Of a stretch of 20,198 nucleotides of DNA, positions 14,442 through 20,198 are shown piece after piece. The DNA is taken from positions 1 through 20,198 of the forward strand of contig JAQVXF010000004.1 in NCBI GenBank assembly GCA_028709355.1, in the 5' to 3' direction. A program made the translations under genes and the position numbers. The DNA is from Syntrophomonas sp. (GTDB lineage: Bacteria > Bacillota > Syntrophomonadia > Syntrophomonadales > Syntrophomonadaceae). Positions within the stretch are counted from its first letter, which is position 1; every line of letters begins with the position of its first letter. The notes beneath the pieces are model-generated. The model was not told the DNA's origin. It did no database searches and was given only the letters and a program-made list of their open reading frames with translations.

Positions 14442-15755
14442 TTATAAAATAGCGGCCCCAGGATCTAATTGTTTAACTATTCTTTCCAAGGTATTCCATA
14501 AGGACTGGTTTGCGGCGGCCTCCTTTTCTATCTTATCAACCCCATGCATAACCGTAGTATGATCTCTTCCTCCGAATTGATCGCCAATAAGAGGAAACGA
14601 GGCATCCGTCATCTTCCGGCACAGGAACATGGCTATATGCCGGGGATAAACCAATTGTTTATTCCTTTTTTTGGACAATAATTCGGTTAGGGAGATATTA
14701 TAATATTTGCAGACCTCTTTCTGTATACATTCTATAGTAATAATCTTGGCAACTGGTGGGGGCATAATATCTTTGAGAGCCTCTTGAGCTGTAGACATAT
14801 TCAGCTCCAAGTTGTTTATTGTGGCAAAAGCGACTAAGCGGACCAGAGCCCCCTCCAACTCCCGGATATTGGAATCAATATTATTGGCTATATAGTCGAG
14901 TACTTCCATGGGAATATTTAATGCATCATTACTGGCTTTTTTCCGTAATATAGCAATCCGGGTTTCCAGATCAGGGATTTGTATATCTGTGATCAAGCCC
15001 CACTCAAAGCGGGAGCGCAGACGGTCTTCCAAAGTGGGGATGTTCTTAGGTGGCCGGTCGCTGGATATAACCACCTGTTTATTATTTTCGTAAAGCGTGT
15101 TGAAAGTGTGGAAAAACTCTTCTTGGGTCCGCTCTTTTCCAGCCAGGAACTGTATATCGTCTATAAGAAGAACATCGACGCTGCGATATTTGTTGCGGAA
15201 CGCGGGGGTGCTATCATCCCGAATAGCACTAATAATCTCATTAGTGAATTGTTCCGAGGATACATAAACCACGGAATAGGAAGGTCTATTTTCTACGATA
15301 CGGTGGGCGATGGCCTGCATAAGGTGAGTTTTCCCCAAGCCGACGCCGCCATATATGAACAGAGGATTATAAGCTCGGGCGGGAGCTTCTCCAACTGCGT
15401 AGCAGGCTGCATGCGCAAAGCGGTTACTGTTGCCCACGACGAAAGTATTAAAAGTATACTTGGGATTTAGATTTGATATGAACCCGTCCTTCTCTACCAA
15501 AGGCTCGGTGATAAGAGCCAGAGACACTAATGTTTTGCTGATTTCCCTGAATTTCTGCTGCAGCTGATCCAGATAACGGGATTCTATCCATTCGCGCGTA
15601 AGAGCATTGGGGACCATTATATAAAGACTGTCATCACGAAACGTATTGTAGGCGACCCCGGCGAACCAGATATCGAAGCTGGTTGCTCCGATCTCCTGTC
15701 GGAAGGCCTGCAGGACTTCCTCAAACAATGACTCGTAGGATATTTCATGAGACAT
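14442..15755 (-). CDS. dnaA: Chromosomal replication initiator DnaA
   Basis: The 437-residue AAA+ initiator binds DnaA boxes and opens oriC. Domain I occupies about 1-85 and the linker (domain II) is short. Domain III begins near NPKYTFNTFVVG (97-108), with Walker A GGVGLGKT (136-143) and Walker B VLLIDD (195-200). Domain IV ends with the DNA-binding signature GGRDHTTVMHG (395-405). I choose the ATG at 15755 because AGGAGG lies 6 nt upstream and MSHEISYESLFEEVL starts a normal domain I; an open frame 11 codons longer would read through the ribosome site. It diverges from rpmH across 227 bp and is followed by the origin spacer and dnaN. Confidence 0.98.
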   Translation of the reverse strand: MSHEISYESLFEEVLQAFRQEIGATSFDIWFAGVAYNTFRDDSLYIMVPNALTREWIESRYLDQLQQKFREISKTLVSLALITEPLVEKDGFISNLNPKYTFNTFVVGNSNRFAHAACYAVGEAPARAYNPLFIYGGVGLGKTHLMQAIAHRIVENRPSYSVVYVSSEQFTNEIISAIRDDSTPAFRNKYRSVDVLLIDDIQFLAGKERTQEEFFHTFNTLYENNKQVVISSDRPPKNIPTLEDRLRSRFEWGLITDIQIPDLETRIAILRKKASNDALNIPMEVLDYIANNIDSNIRELEGALVRLVAFATINNLELNMSTAQEALKDIMPPPVAKIITIECIQKEVCKYYNISLTELLSKKRNKQLVYPRHIAMFLCRKMTDASFPLIGDQFGGRDHTTVMHGVDKIEKEAAANQSLWNTLERIVKQLDPGAAIL

Positions 15756-15775
15756 AAAAGGCCTCCTAAAAATTG

Positions 15776-15809
15776 AGTGGAAAAGCAAGCAGATGCCTTG
15801 CCGGCATCT
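15776..15809 (-). promoter_or_regulatory. dnaA leader: DnaA-like box and 7-bp hairpin
   Basis: On the minus strand TTTTCCACT (15784-15776) is one base off TTWTNCACA and lies just upstream of the dnaA ribosome site, as expected for autoregulation. Next to it, AGATGCC (15791-15797) and GGCATCT (15803-15809) form a perfect 7-bp stem with a 5-nt loop in the 5' leader. Confidence 0.5.
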
Positions 15810-15865
15810 TGGTAATGGAATCTGTAGGTTTAATCACCTGTCGAAACCATATCAAATCACTTAAT

Positions 15866-15894
15866 ATAGTAGCAGATTTTGCCGGTTATTAGAA
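15866..15894 (-). promoter_or_regulatory. Possible dnaA promoter (extended -10)
   Basis: On the minus strand TGC-TACTAT gives an extended -10 (hexamer 15871-15866), 17 bp after a poor -35, TTCTAA (15894-15889). It would give a leader of about 100 nt carrying the hairpin above. It is back to back with the rpmH promoter. Confidence 0.4.
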
Positions 15895-15916
15895 GCAATT
15901 AGGAAGCCAGTGTTTC

Positions 15917-15946
15917 TTGACATGCTAATGGTTATGTAAATATAAT
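15917..15946 (+). promoter_or_regulatory. Consensus sigma-A promoter of rpmH
   Basis: Perfect TTGACA (15917-15922) and perfect TATAAT (15941-15946) separated by 18 bp, about 36 bp before the rpmH start. It is the strongest promoter in the window and drives the ribosomal protein L34 / RNase P cluster. Confidence 0.9.
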
Positions 15947-15982
15947 AATAGGTACTGGAAAAATTAAGGGGGCAGAAAACCG

Positions 15983-16117
15983 ATGAAGAGAACCTATCAA
16001 CCCAAGAAGAGGCAAAGAAAGAGAGTACATGGTTTTCGAAAGAGAATGGCATCGGCTGGCGGGAGAAAGGTTATAGCCATGCGCCGGCTGAAGGGAAGGA
16101 AGAAACTCACTGCATAG
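15983..16117 (+). CDS. rpmH: 50S ribosomal protein L34
   Basis: The 44-residue, strongly basic protein of the large ribosomal subunit. The sequence begins MKRTYQPKKRQRKR and continues with HGFRKRM and ARR-type repeats (GGRKVIAMRRLKGRKKLTA), the standard L34 pattern and length. GGGGG lies about 10 nt before the ATG. It is the first gene of the rpmH-rnpA-yidD-yidC-jag cluster, transcribed away from dnaA. Its stop codon lies in the 5' arm of the hairpin that separates it from rnpA. Confidence 0.97.
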   Translation: MKRTYQPKKRQRKRVHGFRKRMASAGGRKVIAMRRLKGRKKLTA

Positions 16118-16143
16118 GTGGTAGCTTTGCCACCTATATTTTT
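16114..16143 (+). terminator. Attenuator-like hairpin between rpmH and rnpA
   Basis: ATAGGTGG (16114-16121) and CCACCTAT (16130-16137) form a perfect 8-bp stem with an 8-nt loop, followed by ATTTTT. It overlaps the rpmH stop codon. It looks like an intrinsic, probably partial, terminator or an RNA-processing site that would yield much more L34 than RnpA message. Confidence 0.6.
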
Positions 16144-16164
16144 AGGTCATCCGAAGGATTACTT

Positions 16165-16500
16165 ATGTTGCACAAAGAGCGGAGAATAAACAATAGCCGA
16201 GAGTACGGCTATATTTACAAGCATGGCCGGCGAAGCGTTGGGAAAAACCTGATATTGTTCACGATAAGCACCGATTCCTGGGGAACCCGCGTGGGCATAG
16301 TGACGTCCAAGAAGATTGGTAATGCAGTAACCAGGAACAGGGCCAAGCGGCAGCTCCGGGAAGTAATCCGTAAAAACTGGGAGACCCTGCCAAAGGGAAT
16401 GAATTTGGTTGTAGTTGCCCGGTATAACATCAAAGAGGCAACATTTGAACAAATGGAGCGGGAGATTTTAAGATTGATTAGAAAGGTCGCCAATAAGTGA
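16165..16500 (+). CDS. rnpA: Ribonuclease P protein component
   Basis: The 111-residue basic protein binds the catalytic RNase P RNA and the 5' leader of pre-tRNAs. The family signature RNRAKRQLRE (57-66) is intact, preceded by VTSKKIGNAV. The ATG follows AAGGA at 6 nt. It lies 47 bp after rpmH behind a hairpin and overlaps yidD by 4 nt. The RNase P it serves would process the tRNA genes at the other end of this window. Confidence 0.97.
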   Translation: MLHKERRINNSREYGYIYKHGRRSVGKNLILFTISTDSWGTRVGIVTSKKIGNAVTRNRAKRQLREVIRKNWETLPKGMNLVVVARYNIKEATFEQMEREILRLIRKVANK

Positions 16501-16703
16501 GACAAGCGCTGATTTTCCTTATTAGGCTCTATCAGAAGATAAGTAAAACAAAAAGACCAGCCTGTCGCTTTTACCCCACTTGTTCCAACTACTCCATCGC
16601 AGCGATACAAGCGCATGGGGTGATTAGAGGGGGATGGTTGACCGTGAAGAGAATCAGCCGGTGTCACCCTTTTCATCCCGGGGGCTTCGATCCAGTGCCA
16701 TAG
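16497..16703 (+). CDS. yidD: Membrane protein insertion efficiency factor YidD
   Basis: A 68-residue YidD protein, thought to assist YidC-dependent membrane insertion at the inner face of the membrane. It has an N-terminal amphipathic/hydrophobic stretch (ALIFLIRLYQK), then the family core CRFYPTCSNY (23-32), GVIRGGW and a CHPFHPGGFDPVP end. The start is GTG (16497), overlapping the rnpA stop by 4 nt, which suggests translational coupling. Length and order (rnpA-yidD-yidC) are standard. Confidence 0.96.
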   Translation: MRQALIFLIRLYQKISKTKRPACRFYPTCSNYSIAAIQAHGVIRGGWLTVKRISRCHPFHPGGFDPVP

Positions 16704-16763
16704 AGAAGGGTATTTCTATTACAGGTTTGAAATCAGCTGTACTTGAAGGGCAGGGTTAAGATT

Positions 16764-17582
16764 TTGTGGCATGCGTTTATTCAATGGTTTACTGAGGTAA
16801 TTAATCTGACCTATAATTTTACAGTTCAGATTGGTATGCCTAGTTATGGACTGGCAATCATATTCATGACCATTTTGATTAAATTGGTCATGTTCCCGCT
16901 GACCCAAAAGCAGATGAAATCAATGCGGGCGATGCAGGAAATCCAGCCCAAGGCTAAATGGATTCAAGAAAAATATAAGGACGACCAGCAGACGCTGCAG
17001 CAGAAGACCATGGAGCTATACAAGGAGCACGGGGTCAATCCGATGGGGGGCTGCCTTCCACTCTTGGTCCAGATGCCGATCTTTCTGGCTTTTTATCAGT
17101 CACTTTATAACTTTCAATATCTTGACGCGGCCCACAAGGGTTTTCTCTGGATCAGTGATATTGCCATCCTGGTCAAGAACGATCCCGATTGGAAAAAGAT
17201 AATACTGCCGCTGCTGGCGGCTCTAACAACCTATTTGCAGCAGAAGATTTCGACAACTCAAAATACGGACCCAACCCAAAGAGCAATGCTGTATTTTATG
17301 CCGCTTATGATGGGCTATATTACTTATACAGTGCCAGCCGGACTGGGCTTGTATTGGGTCACGTTTAATACCTTGGGGATCCTGCAGCAGATGTATGTGA
17401 ACTATACACATAAAACGGCTATGCTCGATACGGGCGTGGGAGTGCAGGTTGATTCTGTGCCGGAACTCGCTCCCATGGCATCAAAGGACGCGGCCGTTGA
17501 AGGAGAGAAACCCCAGAAGGATGAAGGAGGAATAGGACCAGATGCAAAGCCAAACAGTCGAAAAAAAAGGAAAAAGCGTTGA
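16764..17582 (+). CDS. yidC: Membrane protein insertase YidC (Oxa1 family)
   Basis: About 272 residues. It inserts membrane proteins with or without SecYEG. It is the short Gram-positive form without the large extracytoplasmic domain of proteobacteria. Membrane segments are visible at GLAIIFMTILIKLVMFPL, GGCLPLLVQMPIFLAFYQSL, IILPLLAALTTYL and the RAMLYFMPLMMGYITYTVPAG region; a charged helical hairpin (QMKSM to KEHGVNP) follows the first. A Lys sits at the groove position that is Arg in E. coli (Arg366) and B. subtilis. The tail ends in a basic NSRKKRKKR. I prefer the TTG at 16764, with AGGG 8 nt upstream; an in-frame TTG at 16743 is the alternative. No lipoprotein signal is seen. It overlaps jag by 41 bp. 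Confidence 0.93.
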   Translation: MWHAFIQWFTEVINLTYNFTVQIGMPSYGLAIIFMTILIKLVMFPLTQKQMKSMRAMQEIQPKAKWIQEKYKDDQQTLQQKTMELYKEHGVNPMGGCLPLLVQMPIFLAFYQSLYNFQYLDAAHKGFLWISDIAILVKNDPDWKKIILPLLAALTTYLQQKISTTQNTDPTQRAMLYFMPLMMGYITYTVPAGLGLYWVTFNTLGILQQMYVNYTHKTAMLDTGVGVQVDSVPELAPMASKDAAVEGEKPQKDEGGIGPDAKPNSRKKRKKR

Positions 17583-18171
17583 GGAAGCCATTAGAGCAGC
17601 TTTAGACGAGTTGGGTTGCGAGCTGGAGGATGTGGTGGTGGAGATCATCGAAGAACCGAGCAAGAGACTGCTGGGGATAATCGGAAACAAGCCAGCAATA
17701 GTTAGGGTCTCGGTGCTGGAGAAACCCGAGAACGAAGCACGCCAGATAGTGGAGGAACTTCTCGGGAAGATGAAGATCGAATACCAAATTGAAAGTGTTG
17801 AATGGGATGACGGTGTAACCAGGATAAATATTGTGGGCAAAGATATGGGCCTGCTGATCGGCCGCAAAGGTGAAACCCTAAACGCCCTGCAATTTATCGC
17901 TGGACTAATGGTCAACCGCAAGCGGGAGCAGAAGATGCGCATCATTTTGGACGTTGAGGACTACAGGAAAAAGCGGGAGCAGTCCCTGGAGGCATTGGCA
18001 CTCAGATTGTCGGAGAAGGTCAAGCAAACCCAGAAGAATGTGATAATGCGGCCTATGAATCCACAGGAAAGAAGGATAGTACATACCGTTCTGCAGGAGG
18101 ATCCGCTTTTAGTAACTTATTCAATGGGTGATGAGCCTAACCGCAAAGTAGTGATAGCACTTAAGAAATAA
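17542..18171 (+). CDS. jag: RNA-binding protein Jag/KhpB
   Basis: A 209-residue cytoplasmic RNA-binding protein, linked in Firmicutes to cell elongation and sporulation. The domains in order are Jag-N (4-58, VEKKGKSVEEA and SKRLLGIIGNKPA), KH (about 85-140, GRKG loop at 107-110) and R3H (Arg177...His181 in NPQERRIVH). The ATG at 17542 has AGGAGG about 11 nt upstream, inside yidC, so translation is coupled. It is the last gene of the rpmH cluster and is followed by a long hairpin. Confidence 0.97.
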   Translation: MQSQTVEKKGKSVEEAIRAALDELGCELEDVVVEIIEEPSKRLLGIIGNKPAIVRVSVLEKPENEARQIVEELLGKMKIEYQIESVEWDDGVTRINIVGKDMGLLIGRKGETLNALQFIAGLMVNRKREQKMRIILDVEDYRKKREQSLEALALRLSEKVKQTQKNVIMRPMNPQERRIVHTVLQEDPLLVTYSMGDEPNRKVVIALKK

Positions 18172-18240
18172 CCTTGCTAAACGCTGATAGTCCATTTCTT
18201 AGGGTGCGGTAATGGCAAGCACATCGATATAAGTAATTGG

Positions 18241-18287
18241 TAAAGCCCGTAAACGAAGCGTGCCAAACGTTGCGTGGACGGGCTTTA
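18241..18287 (+). terminator. Long hairpin after jag, probable terminator
   Basis: TAAAGCCCGT and ACGGGCTTTA form an outer stem of about 10 bp. The 27-nt interior contains a second imperfect stem, ACGAAGCG with CGTTGCGT, around TGCCAAA. TTTATAAAT follows. It most likely ends the rpmH-jag transcript, though the T tract is short. The remainder of the 258-bp spacer (18172-18240, 18288-18429) holds no gene. Confidence 0.6.
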
Positions 18288-18348
18288 TAAATAGATACTG
18301 TGACAAATGTGCCATCTGGGTGATAAACCACCTACGGGATAGTGATAT

Positions 18349-18354
18349 TATAAT
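18349..18354 (+). promoter_or_regulatory. Possible mnmE promoter -10
   Basis: A perfect TATAAT about 75 bp before the mnmE start, after the long hairpin. No recognisable -35 occurs at 16-18 bp spacing, so only the -10 supports it. Confidence 0.35.
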
Positions 18355-18429
18355 AAGGAAGCATTTTATAGTCAGGACTAACGCAACATGGGTTCCAAAA
18401 CGGGAACAAGCAGGCAAAGAGGTGGGGAC

Positions 18430-19803
18430 ATGAAGGAAGATATGATTGCTGCGCTCACCACTCCCCCGGGTGAAGGAGGAGTTGGCATAATTAGGTTGAG
18501 CGGCGAAGGGGTTATAGAACAGATAGCACAGATATTTCGGCCGGTCAAAGGACGCCAGTTGGATAAGAGGGGTGGCTTTTCCCTTACGTTAGGCTGGATC
18601 ACCGGTGAGGATGGCACAAACATCGATCAAGTATTGATGGGCATCATGAGGGCTCCGCACAGCTACACGGGTGAGGACGTGGCGGAGATTAACTGCCATG
18701 GCGGCAGCCTGCCAGTGCGACGGTGCCTCCAAAGATGCCTGGATTTAGGCTTGCGATTAGCCGAACCGGGTGAGTTTACCAAGCGCGCCTTCCTAAACGG
18801 CCGGATCGAGCTCAACCAAGCTGAGGCAGTTATAGATGTGATTCGAGCCAAGACCGACCGGGGATTGCAACTGGCCGTACGGCAGTTGGAAGGGAAAACC
18901 CACTTCATAGATGAGATAGAAGAAAATCTTCTCCAAGTCAACGCGATGGTCGAGGCTAGTATTGATTTTCCAGAAGAGGTGGGTGAATTGGATTCTGATG
19001 AAGTCGCTTTGATTTTGGGGGTTGTAGAGAATAAATTGGAAAAACTCCTGGATGCTGGACGCCGCAATGAAGTATTTCGAGCTGGAGTCGAGGTGGTCAT
19101 CTGTGGAAAACCCAATGTGGGCAAATCAAGCCTGCTGAATGCCCTTCTCGGTAAGGAAAAGGCTATAGTCACAGATATACCGGGGACGACTCGAGACGTC
19201 GTGGAAGACTATATCAATATCCGGGGCATACCAGTTAAGTTGATGGACACCGCGGGAATCAGATTCACCGAAGATTTCGTCGAGAAGATCGGGGTGACAA
19301 GATCCAGGGAGGTAATTGAAAGAGCTGATTTGCTGATCTTCATGCTGGATTCGGCGGAGGGGATCACCCAGGAGGATTTGGATATTTATAGGATGGTAGA
19401 CCGGGAACGGGTTATCATCCTCGTCAACAAGGATGATTTGGAGAGGAAGCTGATAAGCTCGACGGAGTTGGAGCGCATTTTTCCCGGGGTGAATGTTATC
19501 AGAGGTTCTGTAGTGAAGGATGTGGGATTGGAGGATCTGGAAAGGGAGATAGAAAAAAGAGTCCTGACCGGCAAAGTGCCTGAGGATGGGTTCGACATAA
19601 TGATAAACCTTCGGCAAAAGGATGTTCTGGAGCGCACCCAGAAGCTAGTTAGCGGAACACGACGGACGATAGGCAAGGTTCCATTGGACTGCCTGGCAGT
19701 CGATGTCTGGGGAGCGCTTGAAACTCTCGGTGAGATTAGTGGAAAAACCCTGAAAGAAGATATCATTGACCGGATATTCCATGAATTTTGTATAGGTAAG
19801 TAA
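18430..19803 (+). CDS. mnmE: tRNA modification GTPase MnmE (TrmE)
   Basis: With MnmG it forms the complex that installs (carboxy)aminomethyl groups on wobble uridine-34 of certain tRNAs, using folate, FAD and GTP. At 457 residues it is full length. The N-terminal folate-binding domain starts DMIAALTTPPGEGGVGIIRL. The inserted G domain has G1 GKPNVGKS (226-233), G2 TTRD (253-256), G3 DTAG (273-276) and G4 NKDD. The C-terminal helical domain ends in FCIGK with catalytic-type Cys454. I use the ATG at 18430 after GAGGTGGGGAC; an in-frame ATG 14 codons earlier lacks a site and adds non-family residues. mnmG starts 10 bp downstream, so the partners are co-expressed. Confidence 0.98.
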   Translation: MKEDMIAALTTPPGEGGVGIIRLSGEGVIEQIAQIFRPVKGRQLDKRGGFSLTLGWITGEDGTNIDQVLMGIMRAPHSYTGEDVAEINCHGGSLPVRRCLQRCLDLGLRLAEPGEFTKRAFLNGRIELNQAEAVIDVIRAKTDRGLQLAVRQLEGKTHFIDEIEENLLQVNAMVEASIDFPEEVGELDSDEVALILGVVENKLEKLLDAGRRNEVFRAGVEVVICGKPNVGKSSLLNALLGKEKAIVTDIPGTTRDVVEDYINIRGIPVKLMDTAGIRFTEDFVEKIGVTRSREVIERADLLIFMLDSAEGITQEDLDIYRMVDRERVIILVNKDDLERKLISSTELERIFPGVNVIRGSVVKDVGLEDLEREIEKRVLTGKVPEDGFDIMINLRQKDVLERTQKLVSGTRRTIGKVPLDCLAVDVWGALETLGEISGKTLKEDIIDRIFHEFCIGK

Positions 19804-19813
19804 GGTGACAGAG

Positions 19814-20198
19814 ATGATTTATGAAGCAGGTAAATATGAAGTGATCGTGATAGGGGCTGGCCATGCTGGATGTGAGGCAGCTTTGGCAGCGGCCCGAATG
19901 AATTGTCAGACCCTATCGGTTACCATGAGCGTGGAAAACATAGCGTTGATGCCCTGCAATCCATCCATCGGAGGTCCCGCAAAAGCCCAACTGGTGCGGG
20001 AAATTGATGCTTTGGGGGGCGAGATGGGAATAAACATCGACAAATCCAGCATTCAGATGCGCATGATAAACACCGGAAAAGGGCCGGCAGTCCAGGCCAT
20101 GAGGGCTCAAGCGGACAAACATGAGTATGGTCGGGAGATGATCAAGACTGTGCTGGGGCAACCGGGATTGGATTTGCTGATGGCTGAGGTGGAAGAAA
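19814..20198 (+). CDS. mnmG: tRNA uridine-34 modification enzyme MnmG (GidA), N-terminal part
   Basis: The first 128 codons are present; the gene runs off the right edge. It is the FAD-dependent partner of MnmE. The N-terminal dinucleotide fold VIVIGAGHAGCEAA (the family's GxGxAGxEAA) binds FAD. The strongly conserved MPCNPSIGGPAK and the downstream QMRMINTGKGPAVQA segments identify MnmG rather than TrmFO. The ATG at 19814 follows AAGGTGACAGAG at 6 nt, 10 bp after mnmE. No frameshift or odd residue is seen in the visible part. Confidence 0.98.
   Translation, partial: MIYEAGKYEVIVIGAGHAGCEAALAAARMNCQTLSVTMSVENIALMPCNPSIGGPAKAQLVREIDALGGEMGINIDKSSIQMRMINTGKGPAVQAMRAQADKHEYGREMIKTVLGQPGLDLLMAEVEE

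Noticed and set aside
18388..18429. Earlier mnmE start giving MGSKTGTSRQRGG
   Set aside because: No ribosome site and the residues do not match the MnmE N-terminus; GAGGTGGGGAC supports the ATG at 18430.

Overview
This window is a replication-origin neighbourhood of a Firmicutes (Clostridia-grade) chromosome. The gene order mnmG-mnmE-jag-yidC-yidD-rnpA-rpmH / dnaA-dnaN-recF-remB-gyrB-gyrA is the classic low-GC Gram-positive oriC arrangement. Strong AGGAGG-type ribosome sites, frequent GTG/TTG starts, tRNA genes that encode CCA, a T-box leader and a RemB (DUF370) gene all agree with this. A lineage near Syntrophomonadaceae is possible, but that is an impression and not demonstrated.

Layout. 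The two strands diverge at about 15.76-15.98 kb. To the right (+ strand) lie rpmH, rnpA, yidD, yidC and jag as one cluster behind a near-perfect sigma-A promoter, then a hairpin, then mnmE and the start of mnmG. To the left (- strand) lie dnaA, an intergenic origin segment with DnaA boxes, dnaN, recF, remB, gyrB, gyrA, pdxS and pdxT, tightly packed. Next comes a serine block: a promoter, a T-box leader whose specifier reads UCC (Ser), a class V aminotransferase, serA and serS. After serS a separate consensus promoter drives tRNA-Ser(UGA), tRNA-Ser(GCU) and tRNA-Arg(ACG). These are followed by tRNA-Arg(CCU), tadA and tRNA-Ser(CGA). The left edge holds an unrecognised 34-residue reading frame and the start of a flavodoxin-like gene.

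How the genes work together. The centre handles replication initiation, the sliding clamp, repair and supercoiling. The right arm handles ribosome and RNase P assembly, membrane insertion and tRNA wobble modification. The left arm makes PLP (PdxST), uses PLP in a likely phosphoserine transaminase step, makes serine (SerA), charges it (SerS) and supplies three serine tRNAs, with uncharged tRNA-Ser sensed by the T-box. TadA sits about 190 bp from the tRNA-Arg(ACG) gene whose wobble adenosine is its substrate. The order gyrB-gyrA-pdxS-pdxT-serS-tRNA-Ser-tadA matches the Bacillus subtilis oriC region, with the aminotransferase-serA pair inserted before serS.

I see no mobile element, CRISPR array or clearly new multi-gene system. 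The points most worth a second look are the serine T-box circuit, an Arg replacing the usual Gly in the SerA ACT domain, Gln at the quinolone-contact position of GyrA, the hairpin between rpmH and rnpA, the small ORF at the left edge, and several gene starts that the longest open frames place wrongly.
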